DNA of 38,369 nt from positions 1-38,369 of the forward strand of contig JAGXRD010000141.1 of NCBI GenBank assembly GCA_018336035.1. The letters are read 5' to 3'. The notes under the pieces are model-generated. The model made no database searches. It worked only from the letters and a program-made list of their open reading frames with translations, and had not been told where the DNA came from. How positions within the stretch are numbered: the stretch's first letter is position 1; each line of letters starts with the position of its first letter. This document shows, one piece after another, positions 17,368-26,685 of the stretch. A program made the position numbers and the translations under genes. This DNA comes from Alphaproteobacteria bacterium (GTDB taxonomy: Bacteria; Pseudomonadota; Alphaproteobacteria; Ferrovibrionales; Ferrovibrionaceae).

Positions 17368-20086
17368 GGGCCGGATTTTCCTCAACAGGCAGCACGGGCT
17401 GGTCTTCCACCGGCAGGGTCACGATCATCCGCGTCCCGGCATGTGTCCTCTGGCCATCGGCCACCGGACTCTCGGCACGGATGCTGCCGCCATGCGCTTT
17501 CAGGATACTGCGGCAGATCGACAGGCCGAGACCGGTGCCCGCCACCTGCCGGTCGCCGGCCTTCACGCGATAGAACATATCGAAGACCTGCTCAAGTTCG
17601 GCAACTGGAATCCCTGAGCCGGAATCGGTCACGGTCAGCATGACATGACTGCCATCATGCCGCAGCCTGACATCGATGGCGCTGCCCTTCGCGGAATACT
17701 TCGCCGCATTGTCCAGCAGGTTGATCAGCACCTGCTCGATCAGGATGTAGTCGACCCGCAGCAGCGGCATCCCGGGCGCGACCGCGATCCGGATGTCGTG
17801 GCCCTGAGTCAGCGGGCTGGCGCGCTTCACGGCTGTGGCAACCAGGTCCTCGGGATCGACCCAGTCGAGCTTGGGCTGCATGGCGCCGGCTTCGATCTTG
17901 GTCATGTCGAGCAGATTGCCGACGAAACGATTCAGCCGTTCCGCTTCATCCCGCACGGTCTGCAGAAGTTCGCTGCGTCCCCGGTCATCCAGCCGGCTAT
18001 CGAAATTCATCAGGCTGGAGACGCCGCCGATGATGGAGGCCAGCGGCGTGCGCAGATCGTGGCTGATCGACGACAGCAAAGCCGAGCGCAGCTTCTCGGT
18101 CTCGGCCGAGACGCGGGCTTCTTCCACATCGCGATTCAGCAGGCTGCGTTCGATAGCGAGCGCGGCCTGCCCGGCCAGGGCATCCAGCAGCCGGCGCTCG
18201 TCGGGGCCCAGTGCCGGGCGATCCTCGGGGAAACGAATACCCAATGCGCCCAGTTTGCGCTCGGCGGTGCGCAGCGGCAGGAACAGCCAGTCCGACGACG
18301 GCAGCGTGCCGGTGCCGCGCCCGGCCGGCTCGCCCTTCTCCCAGGCCCAGTCAGCGGCGATCTTCGCCTTGTCGTCGATCTGGTCTTCCGGCGGATAGGC
18401 GGCACGGATGGCCAGACTGCCTGCATCCGGCATCAGCACCAGCGACTGCGCCTTGCTGGTGGCCGCCACATGATGCACGACGGCCCAGAGAATATCGTCT
18501 TCCGCCGCCGCGCCCGTGACCATGCGGCTGAAATCGTAGAGCGAAGCCGTGCGGGATTCGCGGATGCGGGCAGCTTCCGCCTGCGCCCGGATCCGCGCCG
18601 TCAGGGTGCTGGTGATCAGGGCGACGGCAAGGAAGACGAAGAAAGTGTAGATGTTTTCCGCATTGGCGATGGTGAAAGTATACAGCGGCTGCAGGAACAG
18701 GAAATTGTAGCCCAGCACGGCGACCACCGAACTCAGCACCGCCGCGGAATGGCCATAGCGCAGCGAACTGAACAGCACGCCGACCAGGATCAGCAGGGGT
18801 ATGCTGGAGTCCGGCAGCCAGGCTTCCGCCAGCTTGACCAGCCCCGTCACCCCGAAGGCGATTGCAGCGGCCGGGATGAGCCCGGCCGGACTGATGCCGG
18901 CGAGGCGATCCCGCATCACACCGAACCACGACTCGGCCTCGGACGATCCGGTGATCACATGGATGTTGATGCCGTCGCCGAGTTCGACCAGACGATCCGT
19001 CAGCGTGCCGCGCAGGCGATTGACCAGCCGCGACCGGTGGCTGCGGGCGACGACGATCTCGGTGACATTGCGCTGCCGCGCCTGCCGGATGATCTCGCCG
19101 GGCACGTTGCTGCCGGCCACCGTGACGACCTCGGCGCCGAATTCCTCAGCGAGCGTCAGTGCCCGGTTGATCTGCGTCTTCTCGGTATCGGACAGGCGGT
19201 CATGCGCCGGCGTCTCGATATACAGCGCGATCCACGGAGCCTTGCGACGCTCGGCGATCCGGCGCGCCGTCCGCACCAGTCGCGGCATCAGCGGGCTGGG
19301 ACTGATGCAGGCCATGATGCGGTCGCGCGTCGGCCAGGGTCCGGCAATGGCGTGCGACTGCATATACGACAGCATCTGGCCGTCGACCTGATCGGCCGCC
19401 TTGCGCAGCGCCAGTTCGCGCAACGCCGTCAGGTTGCCCGGCGCGAAGAAATGATGCACGGCGCGGGCAGCCTGATCGGGCACATAGACCTTGCCTTCCT
19501 TCAACCGCTTGATCAGGTCTTCCGGCGGCAGGTCGATCACCTCGATACTGTCGGCCTGCGCCAGTACGCTGTCGGGCACTGTCTCGCGCACCTTCACGCG
19601 GGTGATCTGCGCCACCACGTCGTTCAGGCTTTCCAGATGCTGGATGTTCAGCGCGGTATAGACATCGATTCCGGCCGCGCGGATTTCCTCGATATCCTGA
19701 TAGCGTTTTTCGTGCCGGCTGCCCGGCACATTCGTGTGGGCCAGCTCATCAATCAGCACCAGTTGCGGCCGGCGTTTCAGAACCTCGTCGACATCGAGTT
19801 CGCTGAACACCCGGTCGCGATAAGCCACGCGGCGCTGCGGCAGCTGCTCCAGCCCGCGCAGAAGATCGGCGGTCTCCTGCCGGCCATGGGTTTCGACCAC
19901 GCCGACCACCACATCGATACCCTCGCGCTGCCGGGCATGGGCGGTCTCCAGCATCGCATAGGTTTTCCCCACGCCGGGTGCTGCGCCCAGAAAGACGTTC
20001 AGACGGCCGCGCTTTTCCTGCGCGGCCGTCTGGAGCAAAGCCTCCGGCGACGGTCGAGTGTCCTGATCGGGCCGATCTTCAGGCAT
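17360..20086 (-). CDS. kdpD: KdpD sensor histidine kinase
   Basis: This 908-residue sensor kinase responds to low K+ or osmotic stress. In order it has the N-terminal KdpD domain with Walker A GAAPGVGKT (34-42) and LVLIDELAHTNVPGSRHEKR, then a UspA-like domain (about 250-375). Four membrane helices follow at about 400-500, then a GAF-like segment (about 525-650) and the HisKA site SSISHDLRTPLA with phospho-His676. The ATPase domain carries NLLDNAAKYS, DSGSGIP and GTGLGLSIC. Length and layout match E. coli KdpD. It starts 21 bases after kdpC and overlaps kdpE, so the regulators belong to the same transcript as the pump. Confidence 0.96.
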   Translation of the reverse strand: MPEDRPDQDTRPSPEALLQTAAQEKRGRLNVFLGAAPGVGKTYAMLETAHARQREGIDVVVGVVETHGRQETADLLRGLEQLPQRRVAYRDRVFSELDVDEVLKRRPQLVLIDELAHTNVPGSRHEKRYQDIEEIRAAGIDVYTALNIQHLESLNDVVAQITRVKVRETVPDSVLAQADSIEVIDLPPEDLIKRLKEGKVYVPDQAARAVHHFFAPGNLTALRELALRKAADQVDGQMLSYMQSHAIAGPWPTRDRIMACISPSPLMPRLVRTARRIAERRKAPWIALYIETPAHDRLSDTEKTQINRALTLAEEFGAEVVTVAGSNVPGEIIRQARQRNVTEIVVARSHRSRLVNRLRGTLTDRLVELGDGINIHVITGSSEAESWFGVMRDRLAGISPAGLIPAAAIAFGVTGLVKLAEAWLPDSSIPLLILVGVLFSSLRYGHSAAVLSSVVAVLGYNFLFLQPLYTFTIANAENIYTFFVFLAVALITSTLTARIRAQAEAARIRESRTASLYDFSRMVTGAAAEDDILWAVVHHVAATSKAQSLVLMPDAGSLAIRAAYPPEDQIDDKAKIAADWAWEKGEPAGRGTGTLPSSDWLFLPLRTAERKLGALGIRFPEDRPALGPDERRLLDALAGQAALAIERSLLNRDVEEARVSAETEKLRSALLSSISHDLRTPLASIIGGVSSLMNFDSRLDDRGRSELLQTVRDEAERLNRFVGNLLDMTKIEAGAMQPKLDWVDPEDLVATAVKRASPLTQGHDIRIAVAPGMPLLRVDYILIEQVLINLLDNAAKYSAKGSAIDVRLRHDGSHVMLTVTDSGSGIPVAELEQVFDMFYRVKAGDRQVAGTGLGLSICRSILKAHGGSIRAESPVADGQRTHAGTRMIVTLPVEDQPVLPVEENPAHG

Positions 20087-20107
20087 TGATCCTCAGGAGA
20101 GTGCGCC

Positions 20108-20680
20108 TCATTTCGACACCGGCTTGATCTTATCCAAGGCGAGGTTCAGCGTCAGCACATTGACGGCGGCTGCGCCGAAGATTCCCGCCTGCAAGGTATG
20201 CGCCTCGACCACAGCCCGGACCTCGGCCAGGGTCATGCCGCGCGCCTCGGCCACGCGGGGAAGCTGCCGCGCCGCATTGGCCGGCGAGATATGCGGGTCC
20301 AGCCCACTGCCGGATGCGGTGACGGCATCCACGGGCACGGCCGCCGCACCGTCGCGGCCCTTATAGGCTTCGGTGTCGCCGGCCACCCGCTCCACCAGGG
20401 CTTTTGATGTCGGCGCGAGATTCGACCCGCTGGACGACGTGGCGTCATAGCCATCCTTGCCGGCGGCCGAGGGACGCGGCTGGAAATACTGCGGCTGGGT
20501 GAAGCCCTGCGCGATCAGCGCCGAACCGACCACCTTGCCGTCCTGTTCGATCAGGCTGCCGCCGGCCTGCCGGGGAAACAGGCTCTGGCCGATGCCGGTG
20601 ATTGCCAGCGGATACAGCAGTCCGGTCACCAGCGTGAAGAAAACCAGCAGGACCAAAGCGGGGCGGATATGGGTGAGCAT
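20108..20680 (-). CDS. kdpC: Potassium-transporting ATPase subunit KdpC
   Basis: KdpC is the single-helix accessory subunit that stabilises the KdpFABC complex and raises ATP affinity. The 190-residue product has one N-terminal membrane helix (about 7-30, [20 protein letters not shown]). The periplasmic domain has typical blocks such as [37 protein letters not shown] and [20 protein letters not shown]. It starts 12 bases after kdpB and lies 21 bases before kdpD. Confidence 0.96.
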   Translation of the reverse strand: MLTHIRPALVLLVFFTLVTGLLYPLAITGIGQSLFPRQAGGSLIEQDGKVVGSALIAQGFTQPQYFQPRPSAAGKDGYDATSSSGSNLAPTSKALVERVAGDTEAYKGRDGAAAVPVDAVTASGSGLDPHISPANAARQLPRVAEARGMTLAEVRAVVEAHTLQAGIFGAAAVNVLTLNLALDKIKPVSK

Positions 20681-20692
20681 GTTCAGGACTCC

Positions 20693-22720
20693 TTACGCGA
20701 GGCCGAGTGCAGAGACTGCGATGTCAATCGCCTTGATGCCGATAAACGGCAGGATGACGCCGCCGAAACCGTAGATCACCAGATTGCGCCGCAGCAGCGT
20801 GGCAGCCGGCAGCGGCCGGTAGCGCACGCCCTTCAGGGCCAGCGGGATCAGGGCGATGATGATCAGCGCGTTGAAGATCACCGCCGACAGGATGGCGCTC
20901 TGCGGCGAACTCAGCTGCATCACGTTCAGCGCGCCGAGCTGCGGATAGGTGGCGACGAACAGCGCCGGGATGATGGCGAAGTATTTCGCCACATCATTGG
21001 CCAGGCTGAAGGTCGTGAGCGAGCCGCGGCTCATCAGCAGCTGCTTGCCGATCATCACCACCTCGATCAGCTTGGTCGGGTTGCTGTCGAGGTCGACCAT
21101 GTTGCCGGCCTCGCGCGCCGCCGCCGTGCCGATATTCATCGCCAGGCCGACATCGGCCTGCGCCAGCGCCGGGGCATCGTTGGTGCCGTCGCCGCACATG
21201 GCGACCAGCTTGCCCTCGGCCTGTTCCTTGCGGATCAGCTCCAGCTTCTTCTCCGGTGTCGCCTCGGCGATGAAATCATCCACGCCGGCCTCGGCCGCAA
21301 TGGCCGCCGCCGTCAGCGGATTGTCGCCGGTCACCATCACGGTACGGATGCCCATGCGGCGCAGTTCGGCGAAGCGTTCGCGGATGCCGGTCTTCACGAT
21401 ATCCTTCAGATGGATGACACCGAGGATGCGGCGGTCGATGGCCACCACCAGCGGCGTGCCGCCCGACTTGGCGATCCTTTCGACGGCGACGGTCAGGTCG
21501 GCCGTGGCCTGCGCATTGGCGTAGCGCAGCATGGCATCCAGCGCACCCTTGCGGATTTCCCGGCCCTGCAGGTCGAGGCCGCTCATGCGCGTCTGTGCCG
21601 AGAAGGCGATGAAGCTGCCGGCCTTCGCCCGCTCGATCTCCTGGCCCAGACCGTGCTTCTCGACTGCCAGCGCCACGATGGATTTGCCTTCGGGCGTTTC
21701 ATCGGCAACCGACGCGAGAAGCGCCGCCTCGGCCAGTTCATGCTCGGACACGCCCGGCAGCGCCACGAAAGCCGAAGCCATGCGGTTGCCATGGGTGATC
21801 GTGCCGGTCTTGTCGAGCAGCAAGGTATCCACGTCGCCGGCGGCTTCCACGGCGCGGCCCGACTTGGCGATCACGTTGTGGCGGATCAGGCGATCCATGC
21901 CGGCGATGCCGATGGCCGACAGCAACCCGCCGATGGTGGTGGGGATCAGCGTCACCAGCAACGCAATGAGATAGACCACCGGCACCGGCATGCCGGAATA
22001 GATCGCCAGCGCCTCAAGGCTGCCGGTGGTGACCAGGAAGATCAGCGTCATGCCGACCAGCAGCACGGTGAGCGCGACCTCGTTCGGCGTCTTCTGGCGT
22101 TTCGCACCCTCGACCAGACCGATCATGCGGTCGAGAAAACTTTCGCCCGGATTGACGGTGATCTTCACCTTGATCCAGTCCGACAGCACCCGCGTGCCGC
22201 CGGTGACACCCGAACGGTCGCCGCCGGATTCCCGGATGACGGGCGCGGATTCGCCGGTGATGGCCGATTCATCCACCGAGGCGATGCCTTCGATCACGTC
22301 GCCGTCACCGGGAACAGGATCGCCCGCCTCGACCAGCACAACATCGCCGATCCGCAACACTGTTGCCGGCACCTGCGTGACCGCGCCGTCGGCGCCGAGC
22401 TTTTTGGCCATGGCCTCGGTCTTGCCGCGCCGCAGGGATGCGGCCTGCGCCTTGCCGCGGCCTTCCGCCAGGGCTTCGGCGAAATTGGCGAACAGCACGG
22501 TGAACCACAGCCAGGCCGAAATCTGGCCCAGCAGCGCCGCAGCGCCGCCGGCAAAGAGATCGCGAACGAAGAGCACGGTCGAAACAGCGGCAACCGCGGC
22601 GGTGACGAACATCACCGGGTTGCGCCAGAGCTGACGCGGATCGAGCTTGACGACAGATTGCGTGACGGCCTCCCGCATCAGCGCGGGATCGAAGGTTTTC
22701 TGAACCACAGCTTTGCTCAT
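20693..22720 (-). CDS. kdpB: Potassium-transporting P-type ATPase subunit KdpB
   Basis: KdpB is the ATP-hydrolysing subunit of the pump. The 675-residue product has the actuator motif TGES (155-158), the phosphorylation site [10 protein letters not shown] with Asp303, the nucleotide-binding domain, and the hinge motif [21 protein letters not shown]. Membrane segments flank these, including the helix pair [18 protein letters not shown]. The ATG at 22720, preceded by GAGGAT, is chosen over an in-frame start 17 codons upstream that would overlap kdpA. kdpA ends 10 bases before it. Confidence 0.97.
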   Translation of the reverse strand: MSKAVVQKTFDPALMREAVTQSVVKLDPRQLWRNPVMFVTAAVAAVSTVLFVRDLFAGGAAALLGQISAWLWFTVLFANFAEALAEGRGKAQAASLRRGKTEAMAKKLGADGAVTQVPATVLRIGDVVLVEAGDPVPGDGDVIEGIASVDESAITGESAPVIRESGGDRSGVTGGTRVLSDWIKVKITVNPGESFLDRMIGLVEGAKRQKTPNEVALTVLLVGMTLIFLVTTGSLEALAIYSGMPVPVVYLIALLVTLIPTTIGGLLSAIGIAGMDRLIRHNVIAKSGRAVEAAGDVDTLLLDKTGTITHGNRMASAFVALPGVSEHELAEAALLASVADETPEGKSIVALAVEKHGLGQEIERAKAGSFIAFSAQTRMSGLDLQGREIRKGALDAMLRYANAQATADLTVAVERIAKSGGTPLVVAIDRRILGVIHLKDIVKTGIRERFAELRRMGIRTVMVTGDNPLTAAAIAAEAGVDDFIAEATPEKKLELIRKEQAEGKLVAMCGDGTNDAPALAQADVGLAMNIGTAAAREAGNMVDLDSNPTKLIEVVMIGKQLLMSRGSLTTFSLANDVAKYFAIIPALFVATYPQLGALNVMQLSSPQSAILSAVIFNALIIIALIPLALKGVRYRPLPAATLLRRNLVIYGFGGVILPFIGIKAIDIAVSALGLA

Positions 22721-22730
22721 GACAATATCC

Positions 22731-24443
22731 TCAGAAGGTCTGGCCGGCGGCGAGCAGCAGATGCTCGACAACCGGCCCCAGCGCGAGCGCCGGGAAGAAG
22801 GTGAGGCCGCCGACGACCAGGATCATGCCGGCCAGCAGCAGGACGAACATCGGACCATGCGTGGGGAAACTGCCAGCCGAAGCAGGTGTCGCCTTCTTCG
22901 CAGCCAGACCGCCCGCCATCGCAATGACCGGCACGATCATGGCGAAGCGACCGAGCAGCATGACGATGCCAAGCGCGGTGTTGTAGAAGACCGAATTGGC
23001 GGTCAGGCCGGCGAAGGCGCTGCCGTTGTTGCCGGCAGCGGACGTGAAGCCATAGAGCGCTTCGCTCAGACCATGCGGGCCGGCCGAGAGCAAACCGGCC
23101 AGACCGGGCTCGGTCACCAGCGCAATTGCCGTGCCGACCAGAATGGCCATCGGCGAGATCAGGATCGCCAGCACCGCCAGCTTGGCCTCGCGCGCCTCGA
23201 TCTTCTTGCCGAGATATTCCGGGCTGCGGCCGACCATGAGGCCTGCGATGAACAAAGTCGCCACGATGAACAGGGCCACGCCATAGAAGCCCGCGCCGAC
23301 GCCGCCGACGATCACTTCGCCCAGCATGATGTTGAGCATCGGGATCATGCCACCGAGCGGCAGGAAGCTGGAATGCATGGCATTGACTGCACCGCAGGAC
23401 GCCGCCGTGGTGATCACGGCAAACAGCGCCGACGTGAAGCTGCCGAAGCGGACCTCCTTGCCCTCCATATTTCCCATGGCCGGATCGACACCCAAAGCGG
23501 TGAGCAGCGGATTGGCGCCGGCCTCAATATTGCCCGCGACCAGTACACCGGCGACGAAGAGCAGCAGCATGGTGGCGAGGATCGCCCAGCCCTGTCGCTG
23601 GTCCTTCACCATGCGGCCGAACACATTGGTCAGCGATGCGCCGATCAGGAAGATCAGCAGCATCTGCATGAAATTGCTCAGCGCGGTGGGGTTCTCGAAG
23701 GGATGCGCCGCATTGGCGTTGAAGAAACCGCCGCCATTGGTGCCGAGCATCTTGATCGCCACCTGGCTCGCCACCGGGCCCTGGGCGATGACCTGCTGTG
23801 CGCCTTCCAGTGTCGTCGCCGTGGTGTAAGCGTCGAAATTCTGCGGCATGCCCTGCCAGATCAGGAAGATCGCCGCGACAAAGGCACCGGGCAGCAGCAG
23901 GCCGAGCGTGGCCCGCGTCAGGTCGGTCCAGAAATTGCCGACCGTCTTGGCCGATTTGCGGGCAAAGGCGCGGATCACCACCAGGGCAATCGCGATGCCG
24001 GTGGCGGCCGAGACGAAATTCTGCACCGTCAGACCGGCCATCTGGCTGAAATAGCTCATGGTGCTTTCGCCGCCATAAGCCTGCCAGTTGGTGTTGGTGA
24101 CGAAGCTGACGGCGGTGTTGAAGGCCAGATCGCTCGGCAGCGCAGGCAGCGCTTGCGGATTGAGCGGCAGCAGGTCCTGCAGACGCAGGATGGCGAAGAG
24201 CAGCAGGAAGCCGGCCAGGTTGAAGACCAGCATGGCGATGGCATAGACCGACCAGTGCTGCTCGCGCCCATTGCCATCCTGACCGGCGCTGACCCCGGCC
24301 AGCGCGTAAAGCGGCCGTTCGATGGGCCGCAGCCAGCCGATCTCGCCGGAGAACAGCCGCGTCATGTAGAGGCCAAGCAGCGGCGTGGCGGCCAGGATGA
24401 GGACGAGGAAGACGCCCAGTTGCAGATAGTCGTTCTGTGTCAT
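22731..24443 (-). CDS. kdpA: Potassium-transporting ATPase subunit KdpA
   Basis: KdpA is the channel-like subunit that binds and selects K+, related to the SKT/Trk superfamily. The 570-residue product has about ten membrane helices and the repeated selectivity-filter loops, for example [32 protein letters not shown] and [15 protein letters not shown]. The N terminus [16 protein letters not shown] is typical. It starts 10 bases after kdpF. The last 15 bases before and including its start region nearly repeat those of kdpF (see the repeat entry). Confidence 0.97.
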   Translation of the reverse strand: MTQNDYLQLGVFLVLILAATPLLGLYMTRLFSGEIGWLRPIERPLYALAGVSAGQDGNGREQHWSVYAIAMLVFNLAGFLLLFAILRLQDLLPLNPQALPALPSDLAFNTAVSFVTNTNWQAYGGESTMSYFSQMAGLTVQNFVSAATGIAIALVVIRAFARKSAKTVGNFWTDLTRATLGLLLPGAFVAAIFLIWQGMPQNFDAYTTATTLEGAQQVIAQGPVASQVAIKMLGTNGGGFFNANAAHPFENPTALSNFMQMLLIFLIGASLTNVFGRMVKDQRQGWAILATMLLLFVAGVLVAGNIEAGANPLLTALGVDPAMGNMEGKEVRFGSFTSALFAVITTAASCGAVNAMHSSFLPLGGMIPMLNIMLGEVIVGGVGAGFYGVALFIVATLFIAGLMVGRSPEYLGKKIEAREAKLAVLAILISPMAILVGTAIALVTEPGLAGLLSAGPHGLSEALYGFTSAAGNNGSAFAGLTANSVFYNTALGIVMLLGRFAMIVPVIAMAGGLAAKKATPASAGSFPTHGPMFVLLLAGMILVVGGLTFFPALALGPVVEHLLLAAGQTF

Positions 24444-24555
24444 GGCGTGGCGCTCAGAATTTCTCGGCCCGCAGCAGGGCGTAGACCAGATAGACGGCGA
24501 GCAGGAGCGCGATGCCCCCGCCCAGGATGAAGTCGAAGGTCATGGCGTGACGCTC
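24441..24555. repeat. 15-base near-repeat at the kdpA and kdpF start sites
   Basis: CATGGCGTGGCGCTC (24441-24455) and CATGGCGTGACGCTC (24541-24555) differ at one base and are 100 bases apart. Read on the minus strand, each ends in the start codon of its gene (kdpA, kdpF). The kdpF copy is preceded by AGGAG, the kdpA copy is not. Confidence 0.7.
24454..24543 (-). CDS. kdpF: Potassium-transporting ATPase subunit KdpF
   Basis: KdpF is a very small membrane peptide that stabilises KdpFABC. The 29 codons give a single hydrophobic helix starting [10 protein letters not shown], with the core [13 protein letters not shown] and ending in the charged tail AEKF, as in known KdpF. AGGAG lies about 9 bases ahead of the ATG. 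It sits immediately upstream of kdpA, the standard place for kdpF. It is too short for ordinary gene callers and is easily missed. Confidence 0.9.
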   Translation of the reverse strand: MTFDFILGGGIALLLAVYLVYALLRAEKF

Positions 24556-24639
24556 CTATAGCCGTTCGCAGAACAGCGTGTAGGCGATGAAGCCGGCGAA
24601 GAGGCCGGCACCGAGAGTGATGAAAATGAGATCGGGCAT
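24556..24639 (-). CDS. 27-residue membrane peptide ahead of kdpF
   Basis: This small open frame has GGAG about 7-8 bases before its ATG and ends 12 bases before kdpF. The product begins MPDLIFITLGAG, is hydrophobic throughout (LFAGFIAYTLF) and ends in a polar tail CERL. I recall similar short frames ending in CERL before kdpF in other proteobacterial kdp loci, but could not check this. It may be an additional small subunit of the Kdp complex, a duplicated KdpF, or a leader peptide. The ribosome site, the operon position and the helix-plus-charged-tail design argue that it is translated. Confidence 0.6.
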   Translation of the reverse strand: MPDLIFITLGAGLFAGFIAYTLFCERL

Positions 24640-24712
24640 GGACGGGCTCCAAGGGAGCCTATGGTCTAGTCCCAGCCTGCATTAAGCCGCCATGCGGGAG
24701 ACAGGCGGGCGG

Positions 24713-24731
24713 CATAAGGATTTCATAAAGA
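24713..24731 (-). promoter_or_regulatory. Candidate KdpE operator upstream of the kdp locus
   Basis: CATAAGGA (24713-24720) and CATAAAGA (24724-24731) form a direct repeat with an 11-base period. On the minus strand this reads TCTTTATGAAATCCTTATG. OmpR/PhoB-family regulators such as KdpE bind tandem half-sites about one helical turn apart, and the T-rich TTTATG resembles the E. coli KdpE half-site. It lies about 75 bases before the first gene of the locus, in an otherwise GC-rich gap. Confidence 0.45.
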
Positions 24732-24769
24732 TCATTCGCCATCCGCCCGTCGCAGCAGGCTGGACCCTG

Positions 24770-25606
24770 TCAGTCGAAGCCGGCCACGAAGCTCATGGCG
24801 GTGAGCGTGACATGGGCATCGAGCGGCGGATACAGTTCGAAGGCTTTCGGCGCGCGCGAGAAATTCCAGAGCCGGAACAGGCACCATTCCGACCGGCGCT
24901 CATCGGCCACTGCAAGTTCATTGCGCGTGATGTGGAAGGGCGAACGTTCCCAGCCGTTGGTCGTCTTCACCTCGATCAGACGAGAGCGGCCATCTGGCGC
25001 AAAACTCGCAATGTCGTAACCCGCGCCATCGCCGTCCTCTGCGGACACCCAGCGCACCTTGCGCGCCAGGTCATCGCGGCCTGCGGAGTGCAGCGACGAC
25101 CGCTCATGCGCGAGGACGTGTTCCTCACCGGCGCGGCCGAGGGCCCGGTTCCGCTCGTCCCGCGCGGCCACGTCGAATTTGCGGGCGACACGTAACGTCT
25201 GCTCCAGTTCCTGCGGCGGCGGCTGGTTCGATAGCGTGGGCGCCGGACCAATCCAGATCGGTGCGGCTTCCTGAAGGCTGGTTGCCTGACGCGCAACCGG
25301 CAGTCGGTTGAGCCAAGCCGGATTCAGTGTCAGCCATCGATCCACCGCATCTTCCAGCGAGGCCTGATAGTTGAAGGCGGGCTTGTAGCCGGGGATCCAA
25401 TCCTCGCTCATCCCTTTCAGAACGGCGCTGATATTCTGGTGCTTGAACTCGACAGATCCCTCCGAACGGCCATTTAGCCGCGGCAGGAGTGCCCGCCGAT
25501 GGTCCGTCTTGCTGTAGGAGCGACCGCCCACGTCATCGGCCAGCATCGCGAAATAATCCGCGACGATCAGATCGTTTTCCGCATCGGTCCAGGACTCGCT
25601 CGACAT
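24770..25606 (-). CDS. DUF3883 domain protein, probable nuclease-fold
   Basis: The 278-residue product has two parts. The N-terminal half (about 5-90) has SYSKTDHRRALLPRLNGRSEG and VEFKHQNISAVL, then IPGYKPAFNYQASLEDAV, a module I recall at the front of several restriction-like proteins. The C-terminal half (about 155-265) is a DUF3883 domain: GRAGEEHVLAHE with Glu161, then GAGYDIASF with Asp198, and IEVKTTNG with Glu212 and Lys214. This is the layout of a PD-(D/E)XK nuclease core. It stands alone, with no methylase or helicase nearby, and no signal or membrane segment. Function unknown; DNA cleavage or defence is an inference. Confidence 0.8.
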   Translation of the reverse strand: MSSESWTDAENDLIVADYFAMLADDVGGRSYSKTDHRRALLPRLNGRSEGSVEFKHQNISAVLKGMSEDWIPGYKPAFNYQASLEDAVDRWLTLNPAWLNRLPVARQATSLQEAAPIWIGPAPTLSNQPPPQELEQTLRVARKFDVAARDERNRALGRAGEEHVLAHERSSLHSAGRDDLARKVRWVSAEDGDGAGYDIASFAPDGRSRLIEVKTTNGWERSPFHITRNELAVADERRSEWCLFRLWNFSRAPKAFELYPPLDAHVTLTAMSFVAGFD

Positions 25607-25661
25607 CAGGCCAGGCTAAACACGCCGCGCTCATTTGTCATCGGCAATCAAGGCTCACGCT

Positions 25662-26639
25662 TCACCCGATCTCCAGCACCACGTTGCCGAAGGCACCTTT
25701 CTCGACGGCTTCATGCGCCTGCACGATCTGCTCCAGCGGATAGCGCGCGGCGATCCTGGTCTGCAGCCGGCCCTGCTGCAGCAGCACGCCGAGTTCGGCA
25801 ATCGCCGCATAGCGCGCGGCTGCCTGCAGCTCATACACGACGAAGAAGCGCAGCGTCAGCCCGCGGAACAGCAGGTCGCGGAATGGCATCGGCACGTCGC
25901 CCATCGCATTCGAACCGTAGCAGACCAGCGTGCCATGCGGCGCCAGCGCGCCCTTGGCCAGCAGCGGCGCGGTGGAAGACAGATCCATGTCGATGATGGC
26001 GTCGACACCCCTGCCGCCAGTCAGGTCCAGCACCTTCGCGGCAACATCCTCGCTTTTGTAATCGACCACATGGCTGGCGCCAGCTGCGCGCGCGACCTCG
26101 GCGCGGGCTTTCGAGGCCGTGCCGATCACCTGCATGCCCTTGCCCACTGCGATCTGCGTGGCGTAATGCCCGACGGCGGAGGCCGCGCCGGTCACCAGCA
26201 CGGTCTTCGCGCCATCGGCTTCGGCCAGCCGCACAGCATGGATGGCGGTGAGTGCCGGAATGCCGAAATTGGCGGCCGTGACGAAATCGACGGCGTCAGG
26301 TAGATGCACCGCCTGCGCGGCGGGCAGCGCGATATAGTCCGCCGCCGTGCCATGCGGGCGCTGCCACTGGCCGTTCCAGATCCAGACGCGCTCGCCGACG
26401 CGGCTCGCCGGCACGCCCTCGCCGACCGCCTCGATCACGCCGGCACCATCGCTATGCGGGATCACTAAAGGCCCCAGGGTGAGCGGGCGACCGCGGCGGC
26501 TTTTCACATCCGAGGGATTGACGCCTGAGGTGCGCAGCCGCACCAGCACTTCGCCGGCGGCGGGCTTTGGCGTCGGCTGCTCGCCGATGCTCAGCACGTC
26601 TTTTGCTTCACCATTCTTGCTGTACCAGGCCGCCTTCAT
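25662..26639 (-). CDS. NADPH:quinone reductase-like MDR oxidoreductase
   Basis: This is a medium-chain dehydrogenase/reductase of the quinone oxidoreductase branch. The GroES-like N domain reads MKAAWYSKNGEAKDVLSIGE, GVNPSDVKSRRG and IPHSDGAGVIEAVGEGV. The Rossmann segment has TVLVTGAASAVGHYATQIA and ASHVVDYKSED, and the end reads ARYPLEQIVQAHEAVEKGAFGNVVLEIG. No structural zinc cysteines are seen, as expected for this branch. The 325-residue start at 26639 is chosen because it gives the standard MKA N terminus; the frame stays open upstream into the neighbouring gene. The physiological substrate is unknown. Confidence 0.92.
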   Translation of the reverse strand: MKAAWYSKNGEAKDVLSIGEQPTPKPAAGEVLVRLRTSGVNPSDVKSRRGRPLTLGPLVIPHSDGAGVIEAVGEGVPASRVGERVWIWNGQWQRPHGTAADYIALPAAQAVHLPDAVDFVTAANFGIPALTAIHAVRLAEADGAKTVLVTGAASAVGHYATQIAVGKGMQVIGTASKARAEVARAAGASHVVDYKSEDVAAKVLDLTGGRGVDAIIDMDLSSTAPLLAKGALAPHGTLVCYGSNAMGDVPMPFRDLLFRGLTLRFFVVYELQAAARYAAIAELGVLLQQGRLQTRIAARYPLEQIVQAHEAVEKGAFGNVVLEIG

Positions 26640-26685
26640 GATCGCTCGCTCCCGTTTTCTGGTTGCGCGCAGTCTAGGGCAGGCG

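Noticed and set aside
17645-20089. Very long open frame (814 codons) on the plus strand opposite kdpD
   Set aside because: It is antisense to a clear kdpD gene. Its product is His/Gln/Arg/Gly-rich without domains, as expected for the complement of GC-rich coding DNA.
20669-22804. Long plus-strand frame (711 codons) opposite kdpB
   Set aside because: It is antisense to a motif-complete kdpB, with biased composition and no domain or ribosome site.
22713-24530. Long plus-strand frame (605 codons) opposite kdpA
   Set aside because: It is antisense to kdpA and kdpF, with Gln/His/Arg-rich nonsense composition.
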